Source: Chromera velia
Lineage: Eukaryota > Sar > Chromeraceae
Assembly (NCBI GenBank): GCA_018398765.1
Contig: JAHBMJ010005762.1
Span: forward strand, 1-45,369
Direction: 5' to 3'
DNA: 45,369 bases
A program made the translations under genes and the position numbers. The notes under the pieces are model-generated. The model was not told where the DNA came from, made no database searches, and saw nothing but the letters and a program-made list of their open reading frames with translations. Positions 13,401-26,200 of the stretch are shown here, in pieces. Positions within the stretch are counted from its first letter, which is position 1. Each line of letters begins with the position of its first letter.

Positions 13401-16400
13401 CAGTGTCGGACCGCGAGGAAATCGACACGCAGCTCCCACAACTGCCGCCCCACCCCAATCGGAAGCAACAGACGCCCCGAAAAGCGATTTTGCCCCCTTT
13501 CGTGCCTGAACAGCCTTCGCGCTGGTTCCGCTGATCTGCGAGACGATGAAGTTGATGATGGCTCGGATTGTCGGGTAGTCAAACAGGGTCGTTGCAGGGA
13601 GCCGCACACCCAATTTGGAGGACAGAGCGTTTCGGAATTCGACTGCCCCCAGAGAATCGATCCCCAATTCCTGTAGGGGAGCATCCAGATCCGGAGGTTC
13701 GTTGGGGTCCCTCCCCAGAACCTGGGAGGCGGTCTCAACCACCGACTTCTGGACGTACGCACTGAGCTCCTCAGGAGACATTCCTCTGAGCATCTCCTGC
13801 AGTGCTGCAGAAGCCCCACCTCGAGATCCCTGTGAGACCTCTTGGAAGAGGGGAGGGGCCGCCTCACCTCTCTGCAACAGTTTGTGCCACTTGATCTGCT
13901 GGCATGCGAAGACAACTGGAGGCTCCTGCTGCGCGGGTGCTTCTTTCTCCTTCTCTTGTGACTGCGACTGCAGTGCTGCTGCTGCTGCTGCTGCCGTCTC
14001 CTTGCCCTTGGCCTTTGATGACGCCGGAGACGGCGCAGCGTGTACGAGACGGAAAGCCTCGTGGAGGACTCGCAAACCGAGCTCGTTGGAGAAGCCGGAG
14101 ATGCCAAACTTGTCCATGATCTCACGATGCTCGACTGCCATGCCCTGCTCCGCCCAAGCACCCCACTGTACGCTGACAGCCTTCAAATTGCGACTACGCA
14201 AAGCCTCGGCGAAGCCGTCAAGTGAGGCGTTGGCAGCAGTGTAGTTGCTTTGACGGAAGTTTCCGAGCAATCCTGCGATGGAGGAGAAAAAAACGTATGC
14301 GCCGACTGGAATCTTCTCGGCCTCCGAGACCTCATACAGGGACAACGCACCCTGCACCTTCGGACGGAAAACCGCGGAAAGACTTTCCGGGGTCACCTCA
14401 CCTAGGGGCATGTCCTGCAGCACCCCTGCAGCGTGAACAATACCGTCGACTGCACCCCTGGCGTTGCACCTCGACGCATCCCGCATCAGTCGCTTGCACG
14501 CTGACGGATCTGTGACGTCACACGCAACGACCTCAACGCGGACCCCCCCGGATTTTGCTTCTTCGAGACGGGTCCATAGTGGGTTGGCACCAATCTCGGG
14601 GGTGATCGTGCCAGATCTCGAACACAAGAAAAGCGCCCGTGCACCCTCGTCAAGCATCCAGTTGGCGACTGTCAGTCCGAGCGCGCCAAGACCGCCGGTG
14701 ATGATGAAAGTAGGTCGGTCGACGGAAACACGCGGGGTGATGCTGCTTGGGATAGAGATGACAACCTTGCCGATGTGCTGAGCCCTCTGCATGAATCTGA
14801 AAGCCGCGATTGCATCCTTCGCAGATTCCTTCGACATCATATCGTACTTTTCCACGTGCAGTGCTCGCACCGCCCCGGCCTCTGCCTTTGCCGCAACAGC
14901 CTGGAGCTTCCCTTGGAACCACTCAGGGCTCTCTTCCATCATGTCGTCGAGTGCGATCGTCTCGTAGTAGACGTCCGGTCGCAGGGCGGTCATCTTCTCC
15001 TTGCTCCAGATTCCCCTTTTTCCAAGCTCCATGAACCTTCCATTCTTGTCAAGGAACCCGACCGAGAGGTCGATGAAATCCTCAACCAGACAATTGAGCA
15101 CAACATCCACCTTCTCTCCCTTCAAGAAGACCTTCATGTCTGCCTCAAAGGTTCGGGGGTCTCGGGAACTTGTGACGAACTCCACACCCAAAGACCGTAC
15201 ATACTCCTTCTTCCGCTCATTGCCCACTGTCCCGAATACAGTCGCACCGACTGCCTGGCAGTACTGAATTGCTGCCAAGCCCACGCCTCCGGAAACTGCG
15301 TGCACCAGCACCTTGTCTCCCCGACGAACCTTTGCGAAGTCCCCGAAGGCGACCTCCACAGTGGCAAAAACAGCAGGGAGCGACGCAGCGTCCTCGAAAG
15401 ACATCGTCTTCGGCTTTCTACCGACAAGAAGACTATCTGTCAGCGTGTACGTTTGGAGACATCCGGGGGCGATCCCAAACACTTCATCCCCAAGGGAAAG
15501 GTGCTTGACGTCGGGGGCGACGCGTGTCACGATACCCGAGCAATCAAAGCCAGGAGGGCCTGCATGCATGCACAGAAACGAAACGGGGACAGGGGAGGTG
15601 AGAGAGGAGCATGCGGGGACACCAATATTATTAGCAAGAACTACACCAAAACGAAATCGACGGCGGCGCCTCTTCCACATTCTTCTATTATCCCCTTACC
15701 AGCTTGAGTGGACTAAAGTGCCAAACAACAGTTCGGATCCCGGACCCTTGTCCTTTCCCTTCCTTCCCCCCCCCCCTCCCCTCCCTTCCTTTGACTGACC
15801 GATTTCTCCGGGATAGAGTCCCATCACGTTCAGAACGTCTCGGAAGTTCAGCCCGACTGCCCTCACACGAATCTCACACCCCCCCGGAGGAAGGTCCTTC
15901 GCCCTTTCCTGCAGGGCCTGAGGTCGCACACGCAGGTTTGATATTGCTCCCCTCTCTGACAGATGGAGCTCAACCGGGCCTCTCACAGAGACGTTGTGTG
16001 CCTGTCTCAGACGCGAGACAAAAGCCTTCCCCCCTCTCCATGCAACCTCGGTCTCATGCTTGAGGAAGCCAGAGAGACCGACCAGCGACTCTGCTACCTG
16101 CTCTGCCGTCGAAGGGGCACCACTTTCTGGGTCAACATCGAAGCAGCGCAGCTTGGCAGATGAACCAAGACTCTCCAACTCAAGTTGCGCAGAACGGCAG
16201 AAACCCAACACGCCTGCGTTCACGCCCATGTGAGAGGGACAGTCGCCAGGACGCACTCGAAGGGCCCCGGCAGTGAAGGCGCAGATGGACGTAAGAGATT
16301 GTGCCGGGGCCCCCCCGGCACCGCCGCCCTTCTTTTCCCTCTCTGACGATTTCTCTGCAGCGAGGGCTTTGGTCAACTTCAGAAGGCCCCCGAAGGCCTG

Positions 16401-17194
16401 AAGACTCTTCTCGTAGTCAACACCCTCCAGCAGACCCCCGAACAGAACAGAGTCCCAAGCGGTCCCGGCGGAGCTCTGCTGACGGAGGGCCCGCTCCATG
16501 CTGTCCTTGGAGCTGCTTGCACTCGAGCACTGCACAGAGAGAGAAAGGGAGACACGTACACGCTCGGCTTTGGAGAGTGACCAGACATACAGACTGACTC
16601 CACGCCTGCATCCCCTCTCTGCCTTCGGTGAGGGAAGTCAGGTTGACGTAGACAAAGAAAAGAGATATCCGCGAGCCTGAAGTACTGCACAGGTTGAAGT
16701 AGAAAAGGACCTCTCCGACGAAAAAAAGACACAGCGGATAAAGCATGCGTCACAGAGACGGGAAAAAAGAAAAAAACGAAGCCTATCACAAAAAAAGCAG
16801 AAGCCTGAAAGCGGACCTGCAGAGCCAGGCCCCGTTGCTGCAGTGCAACTTCCACACTCTCAGCAAACCCCTGGGGAAAGTCGACGAAAAGGCACTTGAG
16901 CCCACCGCTCTCTCCTCGTCGAGCCCCCTCCTCAGGACCTTCGAGGGGGGCCCATTCGACATGCCAGATCAGGTCTCTTGGGATTTCCGCTTGCCGGGCC
17001 CTCTCCATCTTCCTCACTCTCAGATTGAGCAACTCCACCAGAATGGCACCCTCACCGTCAAAGACCTCCACGTCAATGCTTGCAGTGTCAGCAGTGCGAC
17101 TCAAAAGATGAACATGCGCAAATATCTGCATGCACACAAACATACACACAGCAGAAGCTGAATCCCTCTGAAAAATGCAGGGGCAGAGGCAGAG

Positions 17195-17258
<64 letters not shown>

Positions 17259-20200
17259 AAGAGGACAGACGGAAGCGTTCGGCCGTACAGATTGATGAAG
17301 ACCCAACCTATTCGGTGATTGATGATTCAACGGATGCAAATCCAAGGGAGTGAAAGAAAGACGGTTCTTTCTTTCCTTCGTGTGACTTTTGACTGACTCA
17401 CCGGCACGTCCAACGGAATGATGCCGAGCCTCGCCTTCTCGACGGACGACGGCACCATTGCCTTTTCAACCTTCACCCCTTCGCTCTCACCCCCCAAGAG
17501 GGCAGCTGCCGTCTGCATCGCCCCGTCCAGGATCGCGGGGTGCGCTCTGAAGCCGAGATCGTGAACGGACGGGGGTCCCGCCAGGCCGATTTCCGCAAAA
17601 GCTTCGCTGTCCTCAGGATTGCGCCAGAGCTCCTTCACAGTTTGAAAACGCTGACCGTACTGCAACCCGACCTGTGCCAGCTGGGTGTAGAAGGCCTTCA
17701 CGTCGACAGTCGAGGTGCACCTCTGACGAATTTCAGACAGCTTTTGCGCCTTGTCTTCGGCAGACTTCGTCTTGGCAGATCCGGCTGCGGGTCCAGTGCG
17801 GAAACTTGCCTGGGCGTGCGTCATGAACCCCTCCTCCGTTTCGTCCAGAGGCATCGACTCGGCAAACACCTGCAGGAAAAAGACGTGTAGGAGCACGGAA
17901 GTGTTTTGCACGCAAATAAATAAATACCGAGAGAGAGAATGAACGAGAAAGCGTCTTTCTTTCAGGGGGAAAGCAGGGGGTTCCTGAGCTGTAACTTCCC
18001 TTCAGCTCTCCTGGATGACACAACTGTTATTGATACACAGTCCTTCCTCTCCATCAGTGCGTTTTTCTTTTGCACTGTCTTTCTCTCTTTGGCCTGATCG
18101 GCTGCTTCTCTCTCTTCCTCCCCCCACCCTCCCGACTGACTGATCGAATCACTTGCACACTGACTGACAGACGGACCTGTTGGCCACTGCTGATGGCGAC
18201 TCGGAAGTTCACACGTGCTGTCTCGGACGCGTGCTGCAGAACGAGTGGACGCTCGAAGGCCAGGTCCTCAAGGCTCACTGTAGAGGGCCCCACCTTGGCT
18301 CCCCCCCTTGCGACTGCGTTGGAGCCTGTCGCAGGTCCCCCCTCTGCCTCATCCTCCAAATGCTCTGCTACTCCCGCAGAGAGCATTTCCATCAAACATG
18401 CTGCAGGTGCTATGGCAGTGTCCAGAACGACGTGGTCCTTCAGAAGGCCAACCACGTCCTTTCGGAGTAAGGCTGCGTAGGCTGAATGCAACTCTTCTTT
18501 CTCCTCAGAACCGAAGAGAGTTTCTCTTCTGCCAATCAGAGGGTGGGCAGCAGTCGTCCACGCATACCTCTGATGGTCCCACACTACCTTGTCAGACACG
18601 CAGGCCGAAATAGGGGTCTCCCCACTCTCCACCACCACGTGAACATTCGCACCTCCAAACCCGAACGAAGAGACCCCTCCTCTCACCGGCTCTCCTCCAT
18701 CCCGCCCGACACCCAGGGGGACAGTCTCTTTCGGGAATACCACAGGGAATCCCTCAACATCGATGTGAGGGTTCAACTCCCTGAAGTGGACCAGTGGAGG
18801 CATCGCACGGTGCTGCAGCGAAAGGACCAACTTGATGAACCCAGCTATCCCTGCTGCACCCTCGAGATGCCCGAAATTTGTTTTCAAAGCTCCCAGGACA
18901 AGGGGCACAGTGGGATCGCGCCCAGGAGAGAACACCGCCTTCAGAGCCCCGACCTCGATCGGATCCCCGAGAGCAGTCCCGGTTCCGTGGCTTTCGATGC
19001 AGTCGATGTCGTGAGTTTTCAGCCCAGCGACATGCAGAGCAGTACGCACGCAGGCCTGCTGGGATGGTCCGTTGGGGGCCGTGAGAGAAGCAGATCTTCC
19101 GTCGTGATTCACCGCAGCTCCCCTGACGATGGCGTAGATCTTTGCTCCCTCCGTCTGTGCAATGTCGTGTCTCTTGAGCACGACAGACCCGAACCCTTCT
19201 CCTCTCGCGAATCCGTTCGCAGAGGCATCGAATGTGCGACAGCGGTTGTCAGGAGAGAGCATGCGGGCGGAGCTGAAGCCAACGAAGGGGTGGGGAGTGA
19301 GCATGATTTGTGAACCCCCGACCAGCACCACGTTGGCCCCGTACATTCGAATCTTCTCGCACGCGGCGTCCATAGCAACCAGGGAAGAAGAGCAGGCCGT
19401 GTCAATCGTCATGGAAGGTCCCTTCAGACCAAACACGTACCCGATGCGGTTGGAGATGATGGATGCCGCCTGTCCTGTGGAGGCGTAGGAGGATCCTCTC
19501 TTCACAGGAAGGTCCATGTTCGCCCAATCGTAGTTACACACCCCCACGTACGTTCCGATGAATTCTCCTGTGAGGGAAGCTTTTGTATACCCAGCGTCAT
19601 GGAATGCTTCGAAAGCCACCTCCAGCATCAGGCGCTGCTGGGGGTCCATGCACTTGGCCTCGGTCGGGGAAATTTTGAAGAACGCGGCATCGAACAACTC
19701 GGCCTTCTCGATAAACGATCCCTCTCGGGCGTAGCTTGTCGCACCCTTCTCGGGATCTGCAGCGAAGTAGCGGTCTATAGCGAAACGATCCAGAGGCACC
19801 TCTCCGATGCAGTCCCGCCTTGCCACCAGGGCATCCCACATCTTTGAAGGAGACACAATTCCCTGGGGGAACCTGCAACTCAGACCGCAGACTGCAATAC
19901 GACTGTCGGCCGCTTGACCTGCTGTGCCGTCCAACTTCCCCCCCTTGGGTGAGAGACCCACCGCACCGGCTGTCGGGCCCTCTCCGCCTGTGGCTGCCGT
20001 GTTTGCAACCTCCTCGGCAAGGTGATCGACGATGGCCGCGAGAGTGGGAAAGTCGAACATGACCGTGGAAGAGAGCTTGATGCCGACCTGAAAACAGATG
20101 GATGGACAAGGGGGGGGGGAACAGAATACAAAACAGGAAAAAAACAAAAGACTTTTCTTGAAATGAACAGTCTGGAGAAAAATCTAGGAGGGGGTATTGG

Positions 20201-23200
20201 AGGAGGGCAGGAAAGACAAACGACAGCACAATGTTCTCGAAGTCAAGAAAACACCCATTCACCCTTTTCTTCGTGCACTGCCCTTCTCCCCCCTCCATCA
20301 CTGACCCGCTCCTGTAGAGTTCGGCGGAACTCCACAGCACCTAAAGAGTCGATCCCCATCTCTTGAAGGGGCGAGTCAAGAGGGGGTGCCGAGGAGGTCC
20401 CAAGAATCTCACAAGCTGCCTGGTTGACAATCTCGAGAACGGCACTCTTCCGTTCCACAGGAGAAAGAGCCTGGAGACGCCCAAGCTCACTGCCTGCGCC
20501 CCCAACCCCTTCCTCTCTTGACTTCCTTCTCTTCTTCACTACCACATACGGAGCCACATACTTTTGAGCTCGAACGATGGGGGACGCCACGGGACCTCTT
20601 GAGATCGACTCCAGCAGGGACTCTACCTGATCCCGCTCTTCTCTGCAGATCTCAGCCGAAACCTCCCAGTGGATCAAAGCAGTGGCCGAACCAGACACAG
20701 ACCGCGTTCTCTCTTCTACTGCCGAGTGAAGGGCCTCGAGACCGACGTTCGACCCCACGCTGCTTCCAGGATCCGTCACAAGCCCCAGAACAACCGGTCG
20801 GTCCTTCACTCCCCCACGCCCATCTCCCGACTGCTTCTGAAGGAGACCCAACATCGCAGCGGCGTCGGACGGACCTGTCAGGTTTGTTGTCAGGAAAATC
20901 GCACTGGAGGCTGCACCGGCCGAGAGCAAACCTGAGAGGCACTCGGGCAGCTCTGCAACTTCCTTTTTCTCCTCACCCTCTCCTGTCTCAACAGAAATCT
21001 CTCCTCCCACTCTCCCAACAAAATCGTCAACCTCCTCCCACCCCTCCGAAACCGCCCCATCGCGACTCAGTTTTGTCAGACGGACTCTCCTCACCCCCCT
21101 TCTGATCTGGTGTTGCAACTGGGCCAGAGCCATCCAAGGGAGCTCACTCGCAATGAATGCCATCGCGATCGGCCGACCTCCTGGAGCGACCCCTGTGGCC
21201 AAACACCTTGGTGGAAGAGGGGCATTCTCGGTCACTGCCCGTGCGACCATCACACACTGCCCCCGCAGAACCCCATCGCATGGTGTGGCATACTCCAGCC
21301 TGAATCCGCTCTGTGCGAGGGCCCCTCTCCAAGCGTCTACAGGCAGCAAGGGCCCGTCATGACGCAACCCGACATCTGTGAATCTCCACCATCCGTCCAG
21401 CAGTCCAAAGGTCAGACGGAGGAAAAGGACTTGTTGGGTCAACTCGTTGATCACCAACACGCCGTTCGGTCTCAGAAGCTTCCGGGTGTTCCGGAGAGAG
21501 ACGACTAGGTCCTGAGTTGCATGGAGAACGTTGGCAGCAATTGCAAGATCGAACTGTCCGAGGGCAATGCCGTTCGCTCTCGGATCGTTTTCGACATTCA
21601 GCAGCCCGTATTGGACGTTCTTCGTCGTCTCAAACCTCCGAGACGCGGCGCGAAGGAACCCCTCACCGATATCCGTGAAAAGATAACGACACCGAGTCAT
21701 GTCAAGACGGGGCAGGACCCGAGAGGCAGTTCCTCCTGTTCCGGCTCCAATCTCCACAAGGTGGATCCTCGGCCTGTCTGTTACTGTCTCAGTCAGAGTC
21801 CGAACAGCACTTGCAACAACCGCGTTGCATACAACGGACGGCGCTGTGTCCTCATACACATGACGAGCGAGGTCCATTGATCCCCCTGGGAAGACAAATT
21901 CGAGAGGGTGACGACTTCCATTGAAGACCGCGGTCAGATTGGGACCACAGGACTCGACAAGGTTCAACTCGTGCTCGACTTCTTTGTGATTCGCTCGCAG
22001 ATCTGCGAGGGTGGCCTGTTCGTCATCTGCACATGGCGCACTCTTGGTGATGGTCTGCAGCTGGGCGTACAGCTTCTGATTCCACGGATTCGCAACCTCG
22101 TCTGGGCTCACTGCTTCCAGAGCTTTCTTTGCCCAGAGACAGCAGAGCGCTTCGAGCTTCTCAATTCCCTCCAACCACCTGCGCTCTCTCTCGGAATCTC
22201 TAGTTTCCTCCACAAACACTTCCTGAAGCTGTCGACTCAAAGAAGCCGTCCTAAGGTCACCCTCTGCATCTGTCCGGCCAGACTCTTGCTGAGATCCAAC
22301 CGAGAGAACCACACGCGCCTTTCCATCTTTCGACTCCCACACCGCCTCTGCAGCCCTCTCCGTCTCTGCTTCCCAGTCAAAGACCTTCACAGCTGAAGCG
22401 GCAGAACATGCCTTGCTGGCAGCTGCCGCAGCAGTCGAAGAAGTTCTTCGCAGCTGCACCATTAGAGACTCGGAGTCCGTCTGCAGTGCCTTCAGGACGT
22501 CAACGTGATCTTTCAAGTCCGTGCGGGCAGCGCATGCCAACGCAGAAGGGTACACACACGCCCGCTCAGACGATAGCCCAGCAGGAGCAAAGAGAAGGTG
22601 CGCAACCGGAACAACCACCCTTCGTGACCCGCACCCCGCGTACAGGCCGCACACTGCGTCTCCCACCCGGGGAACCGCCTCGCCCCCCTTTTTCTCTTTC
22701 TCCTGTCTGGAACTTGAACTCTCCTCTCCCACTGGTCCAACAGCACTCACGATCCCCGCATACTCAAACAGAGAAGGCATCTCGCTGGACACCCCCCCAT
22801 CTTCCTGTGGTTTCGGCACCGCAACTGCCTGCACATCCACAAGAGCATAGCCGGGCTCCAGAAGACCGTCAGGAGCCGGGAGGTCCCGCAAAGCCGATAT
22901 GGCGAGTGTCATTCGATCTCGGCCTGGCTGCTGATGCCACCCGATCGATGTGTGGGTGGATGGAAGGGAAAGAAGGCGACACGGACGTTGAACCAGGAGA
23001 TCTCCGTCCTTGAGAGCCACCAGCGGTTCCACACTTGCAGCCGCACCGCCGTCAACGCACACGAAGAGCTGAAGGGTCAGCGCTTTCAAGAGCGACTCCA
23101 CCACAGTGTCCGACATCTGCGCCCCCTCCTCCCCCTCCTTGCTGGCATCGACGTACAAGGCTTGCGCGGCAACCTGGTTGCTCAGCGTCTGTCTGATGGA

Positions 23201-26200
23201 ATCGACAACTGATAAAGGAGCCTGTGCAAACAGTCCCTCTTCGACAATAACAGACAGAAGGATAGGAGTGGAGGCCTCAGATCTTCCGCAAAGTTCCGTC
23301 ATTGCTTCCACAAGCCTCTCTGCCTCAGCCGAGTCGCTGCATCCGAAGACGACGACACCAACGTGCAGCTCCTCAGTGATCCATTTCCTAACCGTCTCCG
23401 TGGTGGTTGCTGAGAGAGATGCCGACGGACTTCGTACAAAAGACCCCGGCCGGAGGGATCGAGTGCACGCTGCCATCATGGCCTCGGAGGGAGACACGAA
23501 CAGCCACCTGGTCTGACGGTCATCCCCAGCAGCCTGCACTGGAAGCTTCACCCACTCGACGGACGACAGAGACAGCTCTGCACGCACTTCCTCCTCCCGT
23601 GCATGCATGCCGTCTCCAGAGAAGTTAGTGAAGAACGAAGGGGTCTCATCGTAGCGACGGAGGAACTTAGAGACCTCCAGTGGTTGACAGCACACAACCG
23701 AGAGGTCGCTGTCCGCCCCTCGGAGGGCATCGCCTAGAGCCCTCAGACCGATCTCGTTGGTGATCCCCCCGAATCCTACCTTGAACAGCTGGTCCTTCAA
23801 TGCCGCAGCCTTGCCCTGCTCGATCCAGGTTCCCCACTGGATAGAAGAACCCGGCATCCCACACGCTCTTCTGTAGAGGGCAAAAGAGTCAAGGAACGTG
23901 TTCGCAGCCGAGTGGTTGGTCTGTCCGAAGTTACCGAAGAAACCAGCGACGGAGGAAAACAGAGTGAAGAAATCTAACGGGTCCTGTCTCTCTAGTGTGG
24001 CAAAGTGCAGATTCAATGTTGCCTGCACCTTCGAATCGAAAACTTTCTGGTAGTCCTCCGAAGTCAACGAGAGGAGAGCACCGTCGGAGAGGACACCAGC
24101 AGACTGAATCACCCCCCCCACAGGTCCCACCTCTCTCGCCACCGATGCAAGCAACACATCGCACTGTGAGCGGACGGATGGATCGCACTTACGAGTGACG
24201 ACCTTGATACATGAGCTCAACTGGGAGCCAGTGAGACGTGCGACAAATTCGCCATCCTTCACGTCCTCTGCAAAATTTCCCGAACGTGAGACCAGGACAA
24301 TCTTCTTCACTCCGTGATCAATCAACCAGTTGGACACCACAACTCCTACCCCACCCAGACCACCAATGACTACCACAGCCTTTTCGGGAGACACAGGAAC
24401 GGGAGAGGGAACGGAGACGACAACCTTCCCGATATGCTGAGCCCGCTGCATATGTCTAAAAGCTGCGAGTGCGTCTTTTTGTGCATCTGAGGAGTGGAGG
24501 TCGAAGAGGTCCATCGGGAGAGGGCGAATCTCTCTCCTCTCTGCTCTCTTCACGATTCGTTCGAGCATCTCCCCGAGCCACTGCGGCTTGTCCTTGATCA
24601 TCTGGTCGACTTCAATCACCTCATACTGAACGTCGGGTCGGGCAGATCGCATACGCTCGTACGTCCAGATACCTCGATCAGCCTTTCCGAGTTCCATAAA
24701 TCGGCCTTCTGGGGCCAGCAACTCGACTGAGTAGTCGATGTACTTATTGATCAAGCAGTTCAGAACCACATCGACTTTCTCACCCTTCAGGTAGGCCTTC
24801 GCGTCCGAGAGGAATTTGTCAGGATCGCGAGAACTGGTCACAAACTCGACACCCAGGCTCTTCACGAAATCCTTCTTCCTCTCGCTCCCCACAGTGCCCA
24901 GGGGAATTGCACCCACACGCTGACAATACTGGATCGCCGCAATTCCAACACCGCCGGATGCTGCATGGATCAGCACTCGGTCCCCCTTCCTGATTTTGGC
25001 CAGGTCGACGAGGGCATGCTCCACAGTCGCAAAGACGATCGGGAGTGCTGCTGCTTCTTCAAAGCTCATGTTGCGTGGCTTTGCACAAAGCAGCTGGGCG
25101 TTCGTCGTCACATACGTCTTCAGGCACCCCGCAGCGACACCGAACACGTCGTCACCAACCCGGAAGTCCGACACACCGGGTCCGATGGCGACTACGGTAC
25201 CCGCGCAGTCGCCCCCTGGTGGCAGATCTGAAGGAGGGAAAGAGAAAAAGGGGGGACATTTCAGCATTGGCAAGGCCCTAAGTCAGACTACTCAAACGTA
25301 CGCGTGAAGGATGCGCTGAGCGACCCAGGACAGAATCGGCCATCCAGGGAGGCGTGAATTGAGGAAGGAAGTCACGTAAGGAAACAAAGAAAAGAAGACT
25401 CCCATCAAAAAAGGAACAGAACGGCCGCAGTCAGTAAGTCAGTCAGTGTGTCAGACGATGATTCAGTCCCACCACCCACTGACCAGTCTCAAGCAACCCC
25501 ATGACGTTGAGAACGTCTCGAAAGTTCAACCCGATGCCGCGAATACGAACTTCCACCTGTCCTGTTCCAGGCGCTGTGCGTTCAGTCGACGTCTGAGGTC
25601 GCACAGAGAGGTTCGACAACGAGCCTTTCGAGCTCAAATGAAGGAAGAGATCGCCTTGAAGATCCCCCCCCCCAGATGCTTTCGCGAGTCGGCACCCGAA
25701 CGCACGCCCTTGACGCAGCCCGATCTGGGCCTCGCCCTTCAGACTCTTTTCCTTCTTCGATGCTGATGATCCTTCACTTTCGGTCACCAGCAGCTGAGCA
25801 ATTTGGGAGGCGAGCCGCGCTGCAGCACCCCCAGAATCCGGCAGATCACACACGCGCACAGCCGTCATGCCGGAAGCCTCCAAGGCAGCTGACCGAGCAA
25901 ACCCCCAAAGAACGGCTGAATGGGGACACGACGTCACCCGATCAGATGGAATCACGATTTGCGTCGACTCGGTGAACAGCCAGAAGGCTGCAGGGGCACG
26001 GTCGAGTTGCCCAGCCTGTTTGCAGAATCGCATCACCGCTTGCAACGTGCACAGTGCCTTTGTGGCAACTTCCAAGGCATCAGCCCCCTCGACCAATCCG
26101 TGAAGGAAGATTACTGCCTTTGTCTTTGCCTGACCGAGAACCTCCTCGAGATGGGTATCATCCGGGCCGACATCCTCCACGTGCGCACACCCTGCACTGC

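Larger units (their letters stand above)
5940..13470 (-). other. PKS module 4: KS-AT-DH-psiKR-ER-KR-ACP
   Basis: KS (13460-12180) has DTACSSS, EAHGTGT and NIGHLEG. AT (12110-12013, 11716-10886, 10683-10540) has FTGQGSQ, GHSLG and HAFH, so malonyl-CoA is the expected extender. DH (10535-9600) has His in DHVVLKKAVLP, with Lys for the motif Gly; LDGAFQ is present. psiKR is 9600-9291 and 9051-8700; ER is 8690-8514 and 8213-7390. KR (7370-7000, 6718-6480) has TGGLGGLG, FSS and Tyr in QSNYAAAN. ACP has LGIDSLGAVEF at about 6085-6050. Introns fall inside AT (two), psiKR, ER and KR. All key residues for a fully reducing extension are present apart from the DH glycine. Confidence 0.9.
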
